A stretch of 64,000 nt of DNA from Cyrtodaria siliqua (GCA_037043455.1 JAWPHD010011429.1:1-64000); one strand, 5' to 3'; shown: positions 13,600-25,439, numbered from the stretch's first letter. Numbers and translations: made by a program. Notes: a model not told the origin generated them from the sequence alone.

Positions 13600-14425
13600 G
13601 GAGCCCATGCCCCAATCCAATATGGGTGAAGTATGAATAACATGCATAATGCTATACAAAATCCCAAACCAAAATTATAATACATGCTTACATGCAAACC
13701 TAATCTGCCTTTATTGCAAATTTTATGGGCCATCACAATTTGGGTTCCATGGGAGCCCAGAATTTGCAGAAGACAAAATTACTTACGCAACCCTTTACAA
13801 GATACTGTAAGAAAACCAATTCCCAAATTTAGTTCAGCCAGGAAAAGAAATGTAAGAGACATAGATCTGTAAACACAGCTTACACGCACAATTTTATGTG
13901 AAATGGGACACATTTTATGTGTTCCATGGGAGCCCATGGAATACAGGAACCAAAATTGCTATTGCAGCCATTAAGATAATGCTATAAGAAAGTCCATGGC
14001 TAAATTTGGTTGTGCTAGGGTTTTCAGAATTTGGGTTCCATGGGAGCCCAGGGGTTACAGAAACCAAAATTACTTAGACATCCCTTAAGATAATGCTATA
14101 AGGAAGCTCATGTCCAAATTTGGTTGTGCTAGGGCAAGAAATGTAAGATATATAGACTTGTAAACACAGCTTACACGCAAAATGTTATGTGAAATGGGAC
14201 ACATGGTTCCATGGGAGCCCATGGGTTACACGAACAAAAATTGCTATTGCAGCCATTACGATAATGCTATAAGGACGCCCATGGCCAAATTTGGTTGTGC
14301 TAGGATAAGAAATGTAAGAGATATAGACGTGTAAACACAGCTTACACGCAAACCTTGACGTGGGACGCCGACGCCGGGGTGATTACATAAGCTCTCTTAT
14401 TCTTCGAATAGTCGAGCTAAAAACT
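13600..14425 (+). mobile_element. Decayed element with CCATGGGAGCCC repeats and 3' hairpin end
   Basis: Four partial repeats start GTTCCATGGGAGCCCA near 13744, 13920, 14036 and 14208. They are followed by ACCAAAATTGCTATTGCAGCC, GATAATGCTATAAG, CAAATTTGGTTGTGCTAGG and GTAAACACAGCTTACACGCA. The array ends in GACGCCGACGCCGG and then AAGCTCTCTTATTCTTCGAA / TAGTCGAGCTAAAAA (14389-14425), a small TATTC/GAATA hairpin followed by CTAAAAA. The elements at 37715 and 56086 share this 3' terminal layout. The 5' end was not found. An isolated GTTCCATGGGAGCCCA copy lies at about 14528. Confidence 0.65.
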
Positions 14426-14429
14426 CCAA

Positions 14430-16860
14430 ATTTTGCCACTAATTTAGTGTCATAATAATACTGGATTAATATGCTGAATTGGTTACTACTTCAAAATTGC
14501 GCCTTTAATCCCTATCACAATTTTGGGTTCCATGGGAGCCCAGAGATTATAGGAACCACCGTTTGTGATTCTGAAAAAAATATTTATTTTGCAGAACTAA
14601 TTTTGTAAAGCCTGGATGTAATGCTCATTCATATGTTCGTTTTTTAAAGAAATAAACTCAACTTTCTCAGCTCATCAACATATATTTTGCCTTTATATGT
14701 GTAGTAAGATATATGAATTTTGTGTATAAATACAGCACTGAAATAATATCACATACCTTTAGTCAGCAAATTTTCATCTCAGTATCACTATAAAGATCGA
14801 GTCCACACAGGCACACCTGTCCCTTTCTGAGTATTTCAGCAGTTTGATCAAAGATGCTAAGATTAAGAAAGGATTAAATCGAAAATCAGTTCACTCAACA
14901 GTTGACCAATCAATGATGGTATACCCATGTATAATCATGCAGTATGATCATGCAGAAACATGAGTCTAAAATATCCAGAAAGGATTAAATAGTTACCAAA
15001 CTGAAGAAAAAAATCACTCAAACAGTGACTGCAATACAATGAGAAAGAGTGTATATGACGATATGTTAACGTGCATGAGTACGTGGGAATGTTAAATAGA
15101 GTGGCTGAAAAGTATCGTGTATACTTACAGTAATGACAATCACCGATCTAAGGTTAAATATAAATCAAGATATGGCAACACCACCCCATCCACCCCAGAT
15201 CCGCAACTGCAAATGTGCCATGCAATCGCAGCACTAACATGTATGAATGCAACAGACCTGTTCACCACGGATGATTCATTATATGCTTTTAATAGTCTAA
15301 AAAACGTCTCTACCTGAACATTAAATCTTACAAACGGTACTATTAATACAACAGAGGCATAATACAAAAAGACGTACCTCAATTTTAAACTTTAAAAATC
15401 CTATAGAAAATATATCCAACACAAACATCCAAAATGAACGACTGCCCACACAACTCAATTTACGTGCTATTAAATCACGTGCAACTACTGCATTTCCATT
15501 CAATGGCTAAGCTACGAAATCCGGTCTCTAAATTCACGCATAAATTGCCTGGTTTACTTTAAAGAGGTACATTAAGGAGCTCTACAACTAATTCGAAAGA
15601 TTGTTTTTAAAAACGGCCTGTATTATCGATATGTTGTAAGATTATTCAATTTAATTATAAGATTATTCAATATTTAATTTCATATTATCGTTTATTTATT
15701 TACAATACTACTATAGTGAGAGTGTATTGTCTTCTATGTATTATCTACTGAAAGAAATAATCTTAGCTCGGTCTTTTGCAAATCTAGCTTAAAGAAAATG
15801 TATGTTTATTTTATAATGTGAAGCATTTGATAATTTTTGCATGTCAGAAGGAGTTGTTTTCACTTATATGTGATTCAAAAGTAAGTATCAGAGTTATCTC
15901 CCATTTATATAAAACATTTTTTTTACATTAAAAATAAGTATATTATCAAGAACAGGGTTAAACTGTATTAAATAACTATTCTGGGTTTCGAGTGATACAA
16001 ATCTCAAACACAACTGACATTAACCTTGTCATTATAATGGAATTACGAACCAAAGTTTAAAATTTTAAATACTCCCTTTATATTGAAATAAGAACGAAAT
16101 TATGATTTCTGTAAAGCAGGTAAATTAAAACATGTTCTACTTTTTTTCGCAGATATCGTTTAAAAATAATGTCCTGCATATACTTGTTAATTATGTCAAT
16201 TATATTATTAATGGCGGCTGAAGCACATAGCCTTGAATCTGCTCAATGGGATTATCATGTTATTTATGTGCTAAACTTATTTCTTTCAGTATATTAAGAA
16301 AATGTACGGAAAAAGGAGAAGATATTTGATTTTAACAACCGCCACGTATGTTTGTGATTTCTAAATATGACTGTGTACGTGTATTTTGATCTCGTGTTTT
16401 TGTTTGTATACAAACTGAGAATTTGCAAATAAACTGTAAACTGTAAAACAATATGCTTTTAGTTCACTCTAACGGCCAACCAATCAGAAAAGCACTACCT
16501 GTACCCACCCTGGAAAATGCGACACCAAAGACACTCATCATTTCAGGTCTATTTACAGTAATACGATATAAAACATATTTACTTTTTAAATTTTGACTTT
16601 TTATATCTCTATTTATATACACTTATTTTAAAATACCCGTGTAGCTTCAAGCAATCTGAAAATATGTCCACATGTTGCATTCTACATTTAATTTGCTGTT
16701 TGTTTGTGATGCAGTGCGGATCTACGGTGCCATTGAGTTTGTGTGCTATGATTTTTACTGGATCATTTTTTCTCATTTTTGGATGCTCAGCTATATTAAT
16801 GACAAAGGCGTGTATATATATATGTCACGTTAATGTACGTTTTCTAACGTAGTGTGAGTT
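14430..16860. other. AT-rich stretch, no gene recognised
   Basis: Low-GC sequence with a few short ORFs of up to 80 codons (for example 15117-15317 and 16664-16852). None shows a family motif or clear exon borders. I see no tandem array or inverted-repeat element apart from the small CCATGGGAGCCC remnant near 14528. Confidence 0.5.
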
Positions 16861-16901
16861 ATAAGTTATGTAATAAATCGAATCTAACATTCGTTCTCAT
16901 T

Positions 16902-17001
16902 CATTATGAATTTATTAAACTCGTTAGCAAAAATGATATAATGATCGGCAAGAGCCTCGCATTATATCATTTTGCCAACTCGTTTATAAAATTCAATAAT
17001 G
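16902..17001. repeat. Fold-back hairpin (two 42-bp arms)
   Basis: The left arm 16902-16943 (CATTATGAATTTATTAAACT...) is the near-exact inverse of the right arm 16960-17001. The loop is ATCGGCAAGAGCCTCG. The same hairpin occurs twice in tandem at 48031-48208. The flanking words ATTCGTTCTCATTCATTATG and GTACTCATGTAAGATCCTCT are also shared with that locus, so the mobile unit is larger than the hairpin alone. Confidence 0.85.
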
Positions 17002-17029
17002 GATAAGTACTCATGTAAGATCCTCTATA

Positions 17030-17257
17030 TATACCTTACATATTTTGAGAATCTTTAACTCTATATTAACCAGACAGAATAACCCCCAAAACTGGAGCGT
17101 CGAACTAAGAGTACTCATAATTCATTTTACGCATATGTAATCACGAGTATTTTAAGAACCCTTGAATGAATCTATACTTTTAATCGGCAGATATACCTCA
17201 ATATGTGACCAGAACACCTGGATAGTTTTAGTAAACGTTTTGTAGTGTACTTTTGCC
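17030..17257. repeat. Dispersed repeat, copy 1 of a pair
   Basis: This matches 20603-20858 in direct orientation through the blocks TACATATTTTGAGAATC, CCCAAAACTGGAG, TATACTTTTAATCGGC and ACACCTGGATAG. It is an interspersed repeat of unknown class; no terminal repeats are evident. Confidence 0.7.
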
Positions 17258-17378
17258 GTGCGAACGCTCTACCACAGCGTGCTGTACTACAGCGTTCGCA
17301 CGCTCTACTAGAGCGGTCGCACGCTGTAGCTAGAGCGTTCGCACGCTGTAGTAGAGCGTGCGAACGCTTTAAATTATT
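17258..17378. repeat. GC-rich palindromic tandem repeat
   Basis: An AT-rich background is interrupted by about 120 bp of units of about 21 bp, GCGTTCGCACGCTCTACTAG(A), in both orientations. The block starts GTGCGAACGCTCTAC and ends GTAGAGCGTGCGAACGC, so it also folds on itself. The related repeat at 20603-20858 lacks this block, which suggests it was added to this copy. Confidence 0.8.
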
Positions 17379-17489
17379 TTTTCTACATGTCACCTGCGGG
17401 GCTCCGTACTAGACAGCACATCTTTGAAGGCATTGATTTTTGTTACCACTTTTCGGGAAAATCAGAGGGACTTCTAAATAAGGTGATTG

Positions 17490-17880
17490 TCCATCCGTCC
17501 GTCAGTCATCCGTCCAACATTTTCGTGGCCGCAACTTAATGTCATTCAGTTTTAAAGGAATTCAATTCATATTTGGCAGGATTGGTTGCCTTCATATGAA
17601 GATGATCATATTCAATCATCATTTTGATTCAACAATATTTACCGCGGTAATGACCCATTTTTTACTTAGATTATAATTTTAGTGCCTAATAAGAACCATA
17701 AGGCTGTAACTAGTCATTTTAGTTCGGTAGGATAGTTTGCCATTATATGAAGTTGATCATATTCAATCATCATTTTGAACTACAATTTTGACCACACTTA
17801 TGGCCTTTTTTCGGACTTTAGCATGTTAGGGCCTAATAAGAAAACTTTGTGGCCGCAGCTAAAACTTCAGTTTCAAGTTG
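17490..17880. repeat. ~150-bp imperfect tandem duplication
   Basis: The block GATCATATTCAATCATCATT occurs near 17606 and 17756, with matching upstream TTGCC(T/A)T(C/T)ATATGAAG, giving a period of about 150 bp. It starts next to a CCATCCGTCCGTCAGTCATC stretch. A 137-codon ORF (17775-18188) overlaps the second copy but has no recognisable motif, and I treat it as chance. Confidence 0.6.
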
Positions 17881-18731
17881 AAGAGATTCAATTTCAGTTT
17901 TGGTGGGATTGCAGTCATGTATATGTGATTGTGTTTGATATATCACTTTCTAAAATATATATTTATTACATATTTTTGTTCGTGTGCAAAATGTTAATTT
18001 GCAAAACATACCGTTTATATATTAGTATCTTAAGGCAACGGCGTAACATAGATTACAATGGCTATCATTTGGAGGTTGCGCATGTGTTGTTTTTTTTCGC
18101 AGCGCAAACAATAAATGAGTCTTTTCCATTAATTAATGTATTGTTTATCGCATTCACTGCGTCTGTCATTGTATTTATGTTGTCATAGTGATTTGTGATT
18201 GCGGGATATGAATCCTTTTCCGTTTTTTTTTGTGCCAGACTATAACTTTACTGGGGAAGTTGAACTGACTGGGGACTGCCTCTGACATGTACATTTGTAC
18301 ACTATTAACACACATTTGATTTACAGGCATCATTTGAGAAATGTCAGAATGTACCAACCCAATCACATGCACTTTAATGTACGCGCTATCCATCATTTTC
18401 TCAATTATTCATGTTGTGTGTACGTGCTATCTCTCAAACTCTCACTATCATGTCTAGTTTTCCCTCTTAATGTCTTCAAACAAGGCAATACTGACATGGA
18501 ACATTGCATATCTAAAACGGCTTGGAGTAACAAATCTGCGGCTTAGCTTCTTTTTACTTAAAACAGTTGAAATATTAACTTTGTCGCGTTTTCAGGACTT
18601 AACGGTAAATGCTTTTGGAAATTCACATGCGTTTACATATAATTGAGAGCGGGCTTCCTTCTCTGCACTAGTTCAATTTTACAAATATCTTTGAATTCAT
18701 AGAACAAAAGGTTTTACTCACCGAATCTAGC

Positions 18732-18812
18732 GTTGGCACGTGTATCTGCTATCAGATCGTTGGCACGTGTATCTGCTATCAGATCGTTGGCACGTGTATC
18801 TGCTATCAGAAT
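18732..18812. repeat. Three exact 27-bp direct repeats with CACGTG
   Basis: GTTGGCACGTGTATCTGCTA + TCAGATC starts at 18732, 18759 and 18786. Each copy contains a palindromic CACGTG E-box core. The repeats lie just upstream of the truncated MITE at 18857. Confidence 0.9.
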
Positions 18813-18856
18813 TGCAGGTGTCCGTGACGTACGTTCCTACCTGGACATTAGGCCTG

Positions 18857-19229
18857 TCCTTTCGGACAGTCGGTTAAAACAGCTCCGAACACACCACTGG
18901 TTATCCCTTTAAAGTTTCATTATCGACATAATGAGCAGGTGAGCAAACTTATAGGCTTTAACATTGCAATCTCTTAACATTAAACACAATATTGAAATGA
19001 CTTGAATTTTTCAAGCGAAACTTCAACATTTATGAAGTTCGTGTAACAAAGTATACTTTAATTAAAAGGTCTATTACATGACAGAGTTGTCCTTTCTGTA
19101 ATTAGTTGTAGTCCCGTTTCGTACAATACACGTTGAGATATATCTGGAATATTACGTGGAATTATGTGTATATAATAGTTTAGTATATGCAATTTTTTGA
19201 TTATGCGTTTCTTTTTCCTTTCAGTATAT
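18857..19229 (+). mobile_element. Truncated MITE, same family as 22097-22580
   Basis: From AGGCCTGTCCTTTC to the right terminus TTATGCGTTTCTTTTTCCTT + TCAGT (19201-19225), this is colinear with the complete element at 22097-22580. Shared blocks include CAAGCGAAACTTCAACATTT and ACATGACAGAGTTGTCCTTT. The left inverted terminus is missing; the 27-bp repeats lie in its place. Confidence 0.8.
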
Positions 19230-19365
19230 TATAACTGCATCGTGCAATGGAAGTGAAAAGATTAATAAGACAATTGCTCCTTTCATCATTATTTTTCTTC
19301 TTTTTTTCTTTTAGCTTCATTTTCCGCTAGACTTACTAATAAAAATAGTAATATAAATGTCTTTC

Positions 19366-20514
19366 ACAACTTCTTGAAAACTGTAAGTGATACTGATATG
19401 GGACTTTTTCTAAAATAATCAGCATGACATGATGTTGTTCCTTGTTGAAAATCATTTTGATTCGACATTAAACATGGCTGCCAGCGGCCATCTTTGTTTA
19501 CATATAGTTATATAGGAAATTCTTGTGGAGACTACCTCTCTGAAACTGCTTGAAATATTTTCATAAAATTTTACAGAAATGTTGCCCTTGATGTCTAGTT
19601 GATCCTAGAAAAATTTCAGGTCAGCCAAAAATTCAAGATGGCCACCATGGCTATAAATAGATTTTTAAAAAAACAAATTTGTAGCGACTACCTCTTGATA
19701 ACTGTAAGTGATACTGATATGGGACTTTTTCTAAAAATGATCAGCATGACATGATGTTGGTCCTTGTTGAAAATTATTTTGATTCAACATTAAACATGGC
19801 TGCCAGCGGCTATCTTTGTTTACATATACTCAACAAACTTCCGCAACTTTACCCATACATGTAGACACAATGAAAATATATTTTCTTTGGTCTTATATGC
19901 TAATAACTTTGTTAAAAGGCCAGCACTGTCAGGAAAACAATTTACCTTGAATCAAACTTGTACGCAAAGTTATTCCCCTTGTTTTGGTTTAAACAGCCTT
20001 TCCGGGTCTTGTGGTTTAAACTTTGATTTAACACAGTTGTGTTCTATTGAAATAAACAGAAGATAACCCCAGCACCAAAAAGACGGAAAGTAAGCTGACC
20101 TGTTCACTCACTTTTGCGCCATACAGCTTTCAAGAATGAATATTTTCAGATTACCTCCCTTTATAATACAAATATAGTGATTCGCAATTTGAATAAAACA
20201 TGTTTTAGCAGCAACACACTGACTCTGGTTTTGATGATTATTAATATTTGATCAGAATGACTGAGTGATAAGTATATAATGATGAAATTATATCTTGATT
20301 GCTGTACAAAGCGTAACAAAGTCAACCCTATGCAAATAACAGCTTACAATGCGGACGTTTCTTTTTCTGTTCAGTATATATAGAGTTATATAGTAAAAAC
20401 GTGTAGCGACTACTCCTCTGAAACTACTTGAAAGATGTTCATGAAACTTCACAGGAATGCTGATCTAGCTATCAAAACCTATCAGTAGAGCTTCAAGGTC
20501 ATTGACCTCTTGTT
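19366..20514 (-). mobile_element. AACAAGAGGTCAATGACC element, minus strand, interrupted
   Basis: Read on the minus strand it begins at 20514 with AACAAGAGGTCAATGACC, then CTTGAAGCTCTACTGATAG. It continues with the 320-bp repeat also seen at 36462-37715 (GTAGTCGCTACA..., AAAGATGGCCGCTGGCAGCC..., GATCATTTTAGAAAAAGTCC). A 550-bp insertion splits it at 19827-20376. The 3' terminal hairpin end is absent, so this copy is also truncated. Confidence 0.8.
19827..20376. mobile_element. Nested TIR element inside the minus-strand repeat
   Basis: The host repeat reads TTTACAT-AGAGTTATATAGT when intact. Here it is interrupted after TTTACATA and resumes at TATAGAGTTATATAG. The insert starts TACTCAACAAACTTCCGCA and ends GCGGACGTTTCTTTTTCTG + TTCAGTA, which are imperfect inverted ends. 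TA repeats at the junctions suggest a TA target duplication. The termini resemble those of the MITE at 22097-22580 but the interior is different. Confidence 0.7.
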
Positions 20515-20602
20515 TTATTATTCTCATTAAAGTAGCCATCCCGCCAACAACAGTCAAATTTTATAAACATTATGTACATTGTTTCTAAACCTACTGATGA
20601 CA

Positions 20603-20858
20603 AAGTATATATATAACGTACATATTTTGAGAATCCAAACTCTACATACACAGTATAAACGGCTTTAACCAGCCGGACCAAATCCCAAAACTGGAGTGAC
20701 GAATTAAGAGTTACCATCATTTTACGGATATTCAATCACGGGTATTCTAAGAACCTATTAATAAACCTATACTTTTAATCGGCGCATATGCATTGTTATA
20801 TGACCTAAACACCTGGATAGAGTTTCGATAAACGGTTTTCTAGTGTAATTTTGTAGTT
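20603..20858. repeat. Dispersed repeat, copy 2 of a pair
   Basis: Direct-orientation counterpart of 17030-17257 (blocks TACATATTTTGAGAATCC, CCCAAAACTGGAGTGACGAA, TATACTTTTAATCGGC, ACACCTGGATAG). It lacks the GC-rich palindromic block that follows copy 1. Confidence 0.7.
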
Positions 20859-21387
20859 ATTTGGCGGGATAGCTACTTTAAAAAAAAGAGGAGTGATAAG
20901 GGAGTCGGGTCAGGTTACAAAAACACATTTATTTTTTGCCTAACTATACTGAGTAATTGTCCCAGCTCATTGGGATACTTTACTTTTTGTTTTGTTGTTG
21001 AGATATTGTGAAATTCTATCACATAAAATAATGGCTACACGATGATACAACATGAAAGTTTCTCTGTGATGTTGTCAGTTAACAGCGATATTAATAAAGA
21101 CCGCCCCAGTTAAATTACAAATAATAGGACACTTTAAAGGGACATATGGCAATCTGAAGAGTTTGTCGAACATTAGTATCACAGTTTATAAGTCCAGTAT
21201 CAATTTCACTTTAGAACTGCTTGCATATAATTAAATAATATTTAGATGTGTTATTTGTCTTCGTTATTCTACCATAGGTTTAAATATATGATTGGTGCAA
21301 TAATATCAGCAATTAGTAATAATATATAAATTATACAGTTATACTATAATTATAGAGAATAATATACTAGCATTTCATATCTCATCC

Positions 21388-21627
21388 TTTCCGTCGATGT
21401 GTTTTTGGGAAAGACACTTACCCTTAGCCTCGTCCTTCGGATGGAGACGTAAACCGGGTGGTCCCGTGTATCGGTCTATCCTCCGAGCCCGTTAAAGAAC
21501 AATAGGAATCTATTCGATAATAAGAGTAGGGCACGGTTCCCGGATTCCTATGTATCCTTCTCCTCTCTCTGGGGCGGCTCTAAATAACCTATACTGTGTT
21601 GATGAGCCGTTAAACAACATTCAATCC
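21388..21627 (+). mobile_element. Retroelement-tail-like repeat, copy 1
   Basis: About 240 bp, starting GTCGATGTGTTTTTGGGAAA + GACACTT, then TCGTCCTTCGGATGGAGACG, TATCGGTCTATCCTCCGAGC, GGGGCGGCTCTAAATAACC, and ending GATGAGCCGTTAAACAACAT. A second copy in the same orientation is at 52119-52361 and a diverged one at 56700-56935. The TTGGGCAAGACACTT-type motif is common in metazoan SINE/LINE tails; the exact family is not determined. Confidence 0.65.
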
Positions 21628-22096
21628 ATATCTCATCCTGCATTGTCCCGAGATGCCAATATTTGCCCGAGAGCTTATATTTCGAGGGCGAAGATATGAA
21701 CATGTAACATTTCATTCTATGTATGACATAAAAAAATTATATACTTCAAAATATTTTGATTTTAGCAGTGATGGGAGAATAATGATTAAATATTTATTTC
21801 TCGGCGGATATAATAGCTGATCTTCCATGATCGAGTGTTGATTTATTACGAGTTGGCAAAAATATACAATGCGCGGCTTGTTGAGCATCAAATTATGTTT
21901 GCAGAAGAGTTTAAAAAATAATAGATGATTTTGTGAGATTCTATTTATCACACAAAACCCATACAAGTTGATATGGTACAACGTGAACGTTTCTCTGTGA
22001 TGTCAATTTACCTATATATATACGACAGTCCAAGCTAAAAATAACAGGACACTCTGTCGATTCAGATGAATTCCATGCATATATCATATGGCTTAT

Positions 22097-22580
22097 ATAT
22101 ACTGAAAGGAAAAAGAAACGCATAATGGGTATTTCCGCTATATATTGTATATTTAATATGCTACTGCTAATCGAACAGTACAGGGCAACATTAGGCCTGT
22201 CCTTTCAGAAAGGTTTAAACAGCACCGAACAGGCCAATGGTTACCCCTTTAAAGTTTCATTATTGACAGAATGCGCATTTGGTTAAAGCAGGTGAGCAAA
22301 CTTAGGCTATAAATGTTGCAGTCTCAATATTAAACACAATACTGAAATGGCTGAACTTTTTCAAGCGAAACTTCAACATTTATTAATTTCGTGTAACAAA
22401 GTATATTTTGATTAAAAGATTCTACTACATGACAGAGTTGTCCTTTCTGTAATTAGTTGTAGCCCCTTTTTGTACAAAACACGTTGAGATATACCCGGAA
22501 TATTAAATGGAATTAGGTGTATATAATAGTGTAGTATAGGCAATGTTTTGATTATGCGTTTCTTTTTCCTTTCAGTATAT
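22097..22580. mobile_element. Complete MITE with 29-bp terminal inverted repeats
   Basis: The left end 22097-22125 (ATAT then ACTGAAAGGAAAAAGAAACG...) is the exact inverse of the right end 22552-22580. The element is 484 bp with no ORF of note. TA-rich flanks fit TA-target insertion, but a duplication cannot be proved in such sequence. A truncated sister lies at 18857-19229 in the same orientation. Confidence 0.85.
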
Positions 22581-22589
22581 TTTTCACCA

Positions 22590-23400
22590 CAGTCCTTTTT
22601 TTGTTCATTTCAGAGAAAAATCATCTGGTCTCAAGATGCCCTTCGTTCTTCAAATACCAATGCAACCCTGAAAGATTTGGATTTAACCAAAAAGTTGACT
22701 ATACTGTGATAGCAAGATTCTAAAATCCAGGAAATATATTAATTTAATTAGGCCAAATCAGAAACTCAGTTATTTTCATGTAATCGAAGTGGTAGGTATT
22801 TAGTGAATCCCTATGTGTTACAGTGTATACTTGTTACTGCGTATGCCGCTTGAGATGTGTCTATCTGATCATGATGGTGACTTCAATTTGGCAATCCTGT
22901 GAACTGAGCAGACATTATTTTTAAGAACCAAAATGAACATAATTATATCTCACAAAGACTATATAATGTGTAAAGCTGTTAAAAACACCAAATGTATAAA
23001 ATGTCGTAAAGCTCACATTCAAAAATACTTGGTTTGCCATACAATATCTGGCATAATATTGAAGTTGTTTGAATGGTGTTTTACATCATTTTAACACATT
23101 TGAGGCCATATATGAAGGTTGAATTTTTTTTGGTGGTTAGTATGAAGTAAATTTCATTTAATGATTGTAATATTTAATAGATGTTAGGTTATAAATATAA
23201 TATAAATACAATATTGTATTATTTCTTCTTTGGTTCATTTATATTATAAACATGATAACCCCTACACTAGATGATCTATGTAAAAAAAAAAAAAGTTTCC
23301 ATTTGCGTAAACTGCCTTTGGGGAACACAAGGTCATTTTAATCCATTTATTGTTTATTCAAGCTTTTGAAATAGATATTTTGTAATTAAAGGGACACATG
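22590..23400. other. AT-rich stretch with one core-motif repeat
   Basis: No gene recognised. Around 23077-23130, TTTTACATCATTTTAACACA followed by GAGGCCATATATGA resembles a diverged form of the dispersed core seen at 39931 and 24763. A poly-A run of about 13 bases is at 23281-23293. Confidence 0.45.
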
Positions 23401-23409
23401 CGTGACTAT

Positions 23410-23564
23410 AAGAATCTTTCATGGGTATCCGGTGAAGATAGGGAATTCCAACCCGAGGTATACGTGTTTTTATCGGAAACGAGGCTCTGCCGAGGTTCCG
23501 ATTAAAACACGTATCGCGAGGGTTGGAATTCCCTATCTGAACCGAATACCCATGATAGATTCTT
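23410..23564. repeat. Fold-back hairpin (~70-bp arms)
   Basis: The left arm (AAGAATCTTTCATGGGTATC ... GATAGGGAATTCCAACCC ... ACGTGTTTTTATCGGAA) pairs with the right arm (TTCCGATTAAAACACGT ... GGGTTGGAATTCCCTATC ... GATAGATTCTT). The apex is ACGAGGCTCTGCCGAGG. A diverged copy of the same hairpin lies at 59256-59407. The ORFs on both strands here come from the symmetry. Confidence 0.85.
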
Positions 23565-23569
23565 TTTCT

Positions 23570-24070
23570 TGCATATCTGAGACATGTTGTGCGTTGACAC
23601 CGCCAGCTATTAACGTTTTGCATGTTTTCCGGTATACCGGATGTTGGCGCGCGTGAATTTTATCTCGACCCTAGGGTGAGATGGAAATATCTAGCCCCGG
23701 TAAAATGACGGATATCCTTGTCCGGTATGCAAGAAATGACAATCTTGAAGTGTACATCAAGCACTGAAATCAGTGTCTCGAAACATGTTTTGCTGTATTT
23801 AGCATTATTCGTCAAATGTCACTGGTCTAGCCTGGTAAAGTAAAATTCATTGGGTTGAAGAGTGCATAAAAAAATCCGCATGATACTATCTATCAGATAG
23901 ATATATTTATATGAGAACTGAACACTTGTTTTTGGGTCGCCTGCTTAGCACTTAGGGATCACTTTGTTGTCCTCCATTCTGTCCGTCCTGCTTTAACATG
24001 CAACCAGCAACGTGTAGCAAACGTTTCTGCTGCAACGTAACCTTGGTCATAAATTGAAGTAAAAGTATTT
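23570..24070. other. Stretch without a recognised gene
   Basis: I see no exon, array or terminal repeat. A CCGGTATACCGG palindrome sits near 23630 and a (GATA)-like ATCTATCAGATAGATATA palindrome near 23889. Confidence 0.4.
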
Positions 24071-24071
24071 G

Positions 24072-24155
24072 ACCTAATGGGCTGGTGTGGCACAGTGGAT
24101 AGTGTGGTGCACTTAAAAGCACAGGACCTGGATTTAGATCTCGCCGGCGCCACCG
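24072..24155 (+). mobile_element. tRNA-like SINE head (degenerate)
   Basis: GCTGGTG and CGCCGGC form a seven-pair acceptor-like stem around TGGCACAGTGGATAG (box-A-like) and GGATTTAGATCTC (box-B-like). The total is tRNA-sized, but the T-stem does not pair cleanly, so this is not a working tRNA. Its minus strand yields the RRRDLNPGP peptide signature often seen when tRNA-derived SINEs are translated by mistake. Confidence 0.45.
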
Positions 24156-24749
24156 AGTTTCCTCAGTGTGTTCATTTCCTTTTAGCCGCATCAATCGCAG
24201 GATCCTTCAATAAGTTATCGATAGATCCTGTCAATCGGAAGGACATACATCTTCCAAAGTTTATTTATCGAAGTCTATTTTTCGAGCATGTTAAATAACC
24301 ACTACACACACAACAATAACTTTTATTTCTCAGATCAAAATATATGATGTATGAGAAAGGAGGAGTCACGCAGGACTCATGGTGAGAATTTCACAATAGA
24401 ATTTAATAATATTAGTGATAATAAATAAAGTCAGCTAAAGGGTAGATTAAGGAGGAAAGATCGGATTTATTTATTAATTCAGACGATCGTAGATCTAAGT
24501 AATAAATAAAGGAATAAGGAAGTAAACATACAGCGAGCTGGCAAGCAACCAAAAGTGACCAGATTCGCCTTATTTTTTGACGGGTGGGGTGGGTGGTTGT
24601 TGGGGGTGGGCCAGTGAGGGACAATAAATTGGACTGCAGCTTTTTTTTCTTTTTAAATATTCTGACGTTAATAAATATGGCTGCACATGGTGATGCTTGC
24701 CAAATAAAAATAAAATGAAAATATAAACACACCCGGCCCAGGGGGTGTT

Positions 24750-25020
24750 TTGTTTGTATGGTATTTTACATCATTTCAACACATGTAAGGTTATATATGA
24801 CGGTCGATTTTTTTGTGGTGGAGGCAGACCACCCACTTTTCCTGGGTAGAACCAGTACTGTACACCTCCGTAAGAATCGACCCTTCACTGGGGGTGTATA
24901 CATATTTCCCAGTTGAGTACTATGATTCCAGATGGGCCAGAAACGCACACCAAGAAATCGAAAATATAGGCTGCCTTCACCGAATACGCACCTGCACTGT
25001 ACAGTCTGTAGATGGTCACT
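24750..25020 (+). repeat. Dispersed core-motif repeat
   Basis: GGTATTTTACATCATTTCAA + CACATG, followed by AAGGTTATATATGACGGTCG, resembles the ACGGCGCCCCAACAC ... TTATATGGCGCC core at 39931. It is followed by GAGGCAGACCACCCACTTTT and CTGTACACCTCCG. The 69-codon ORF across it shows no domain. I regard this as SINE-like repeat sequence. Confidence 0.45.
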
Positions 25021-25439
25021 GAGGCTCGTTATACTTTTTGACCGACAGTGCCGAGTCGAAAATTTAATCGTTTTAGGCTATTAAAATTTAGCGTGTAATT
25101 TTGATAAAGAAATAACATGATTTTCGTAACATGTAGCACACGTCATGTACTATATGAGCTTAAACAACATATTTTGAGTATTCTCCTTGTATTTAATTAA
25201 AAACGAACACAAGTGTTATCATTTTTAAATGCATTTTAACAACGGCATCTCTTACGAGTTATTTCCCCTCGCTTCTAAGGATGAATCTCGCAATTTTCTC
25301 GCGCAGTAAAGCTTCTAAAAGTCACTACAGCTGAAGATGACGAAACTTAAAGGGAACTGAGATTATAATCGTGTAAAATTGTCACAATCTTCAAAATTAC
25401 GTGTAAAAAAGAGAAAGAAAATGGCGACCGTTTCACTTT

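Noticed and set aside
12525..13736. Proline/histidine-rich minus-strand ORFs (up to 235 codons)
   Set aside because: They are translations of C-rich complements of the G-run array. Frames and lengths depend on homopolymer length.
17775..18188. 137-codon plus-strand ORF
   Set aside because: It starts inside a dispersed imperfect repeat, is rich in AT-type codons, and has no motif or splice borders.
24072..24155. Working tRNA gene
   Set aside because: The acceptor-like stem pairs, but the T-stem and anticodon loop are not canonical. It is better explained as a SINE head.
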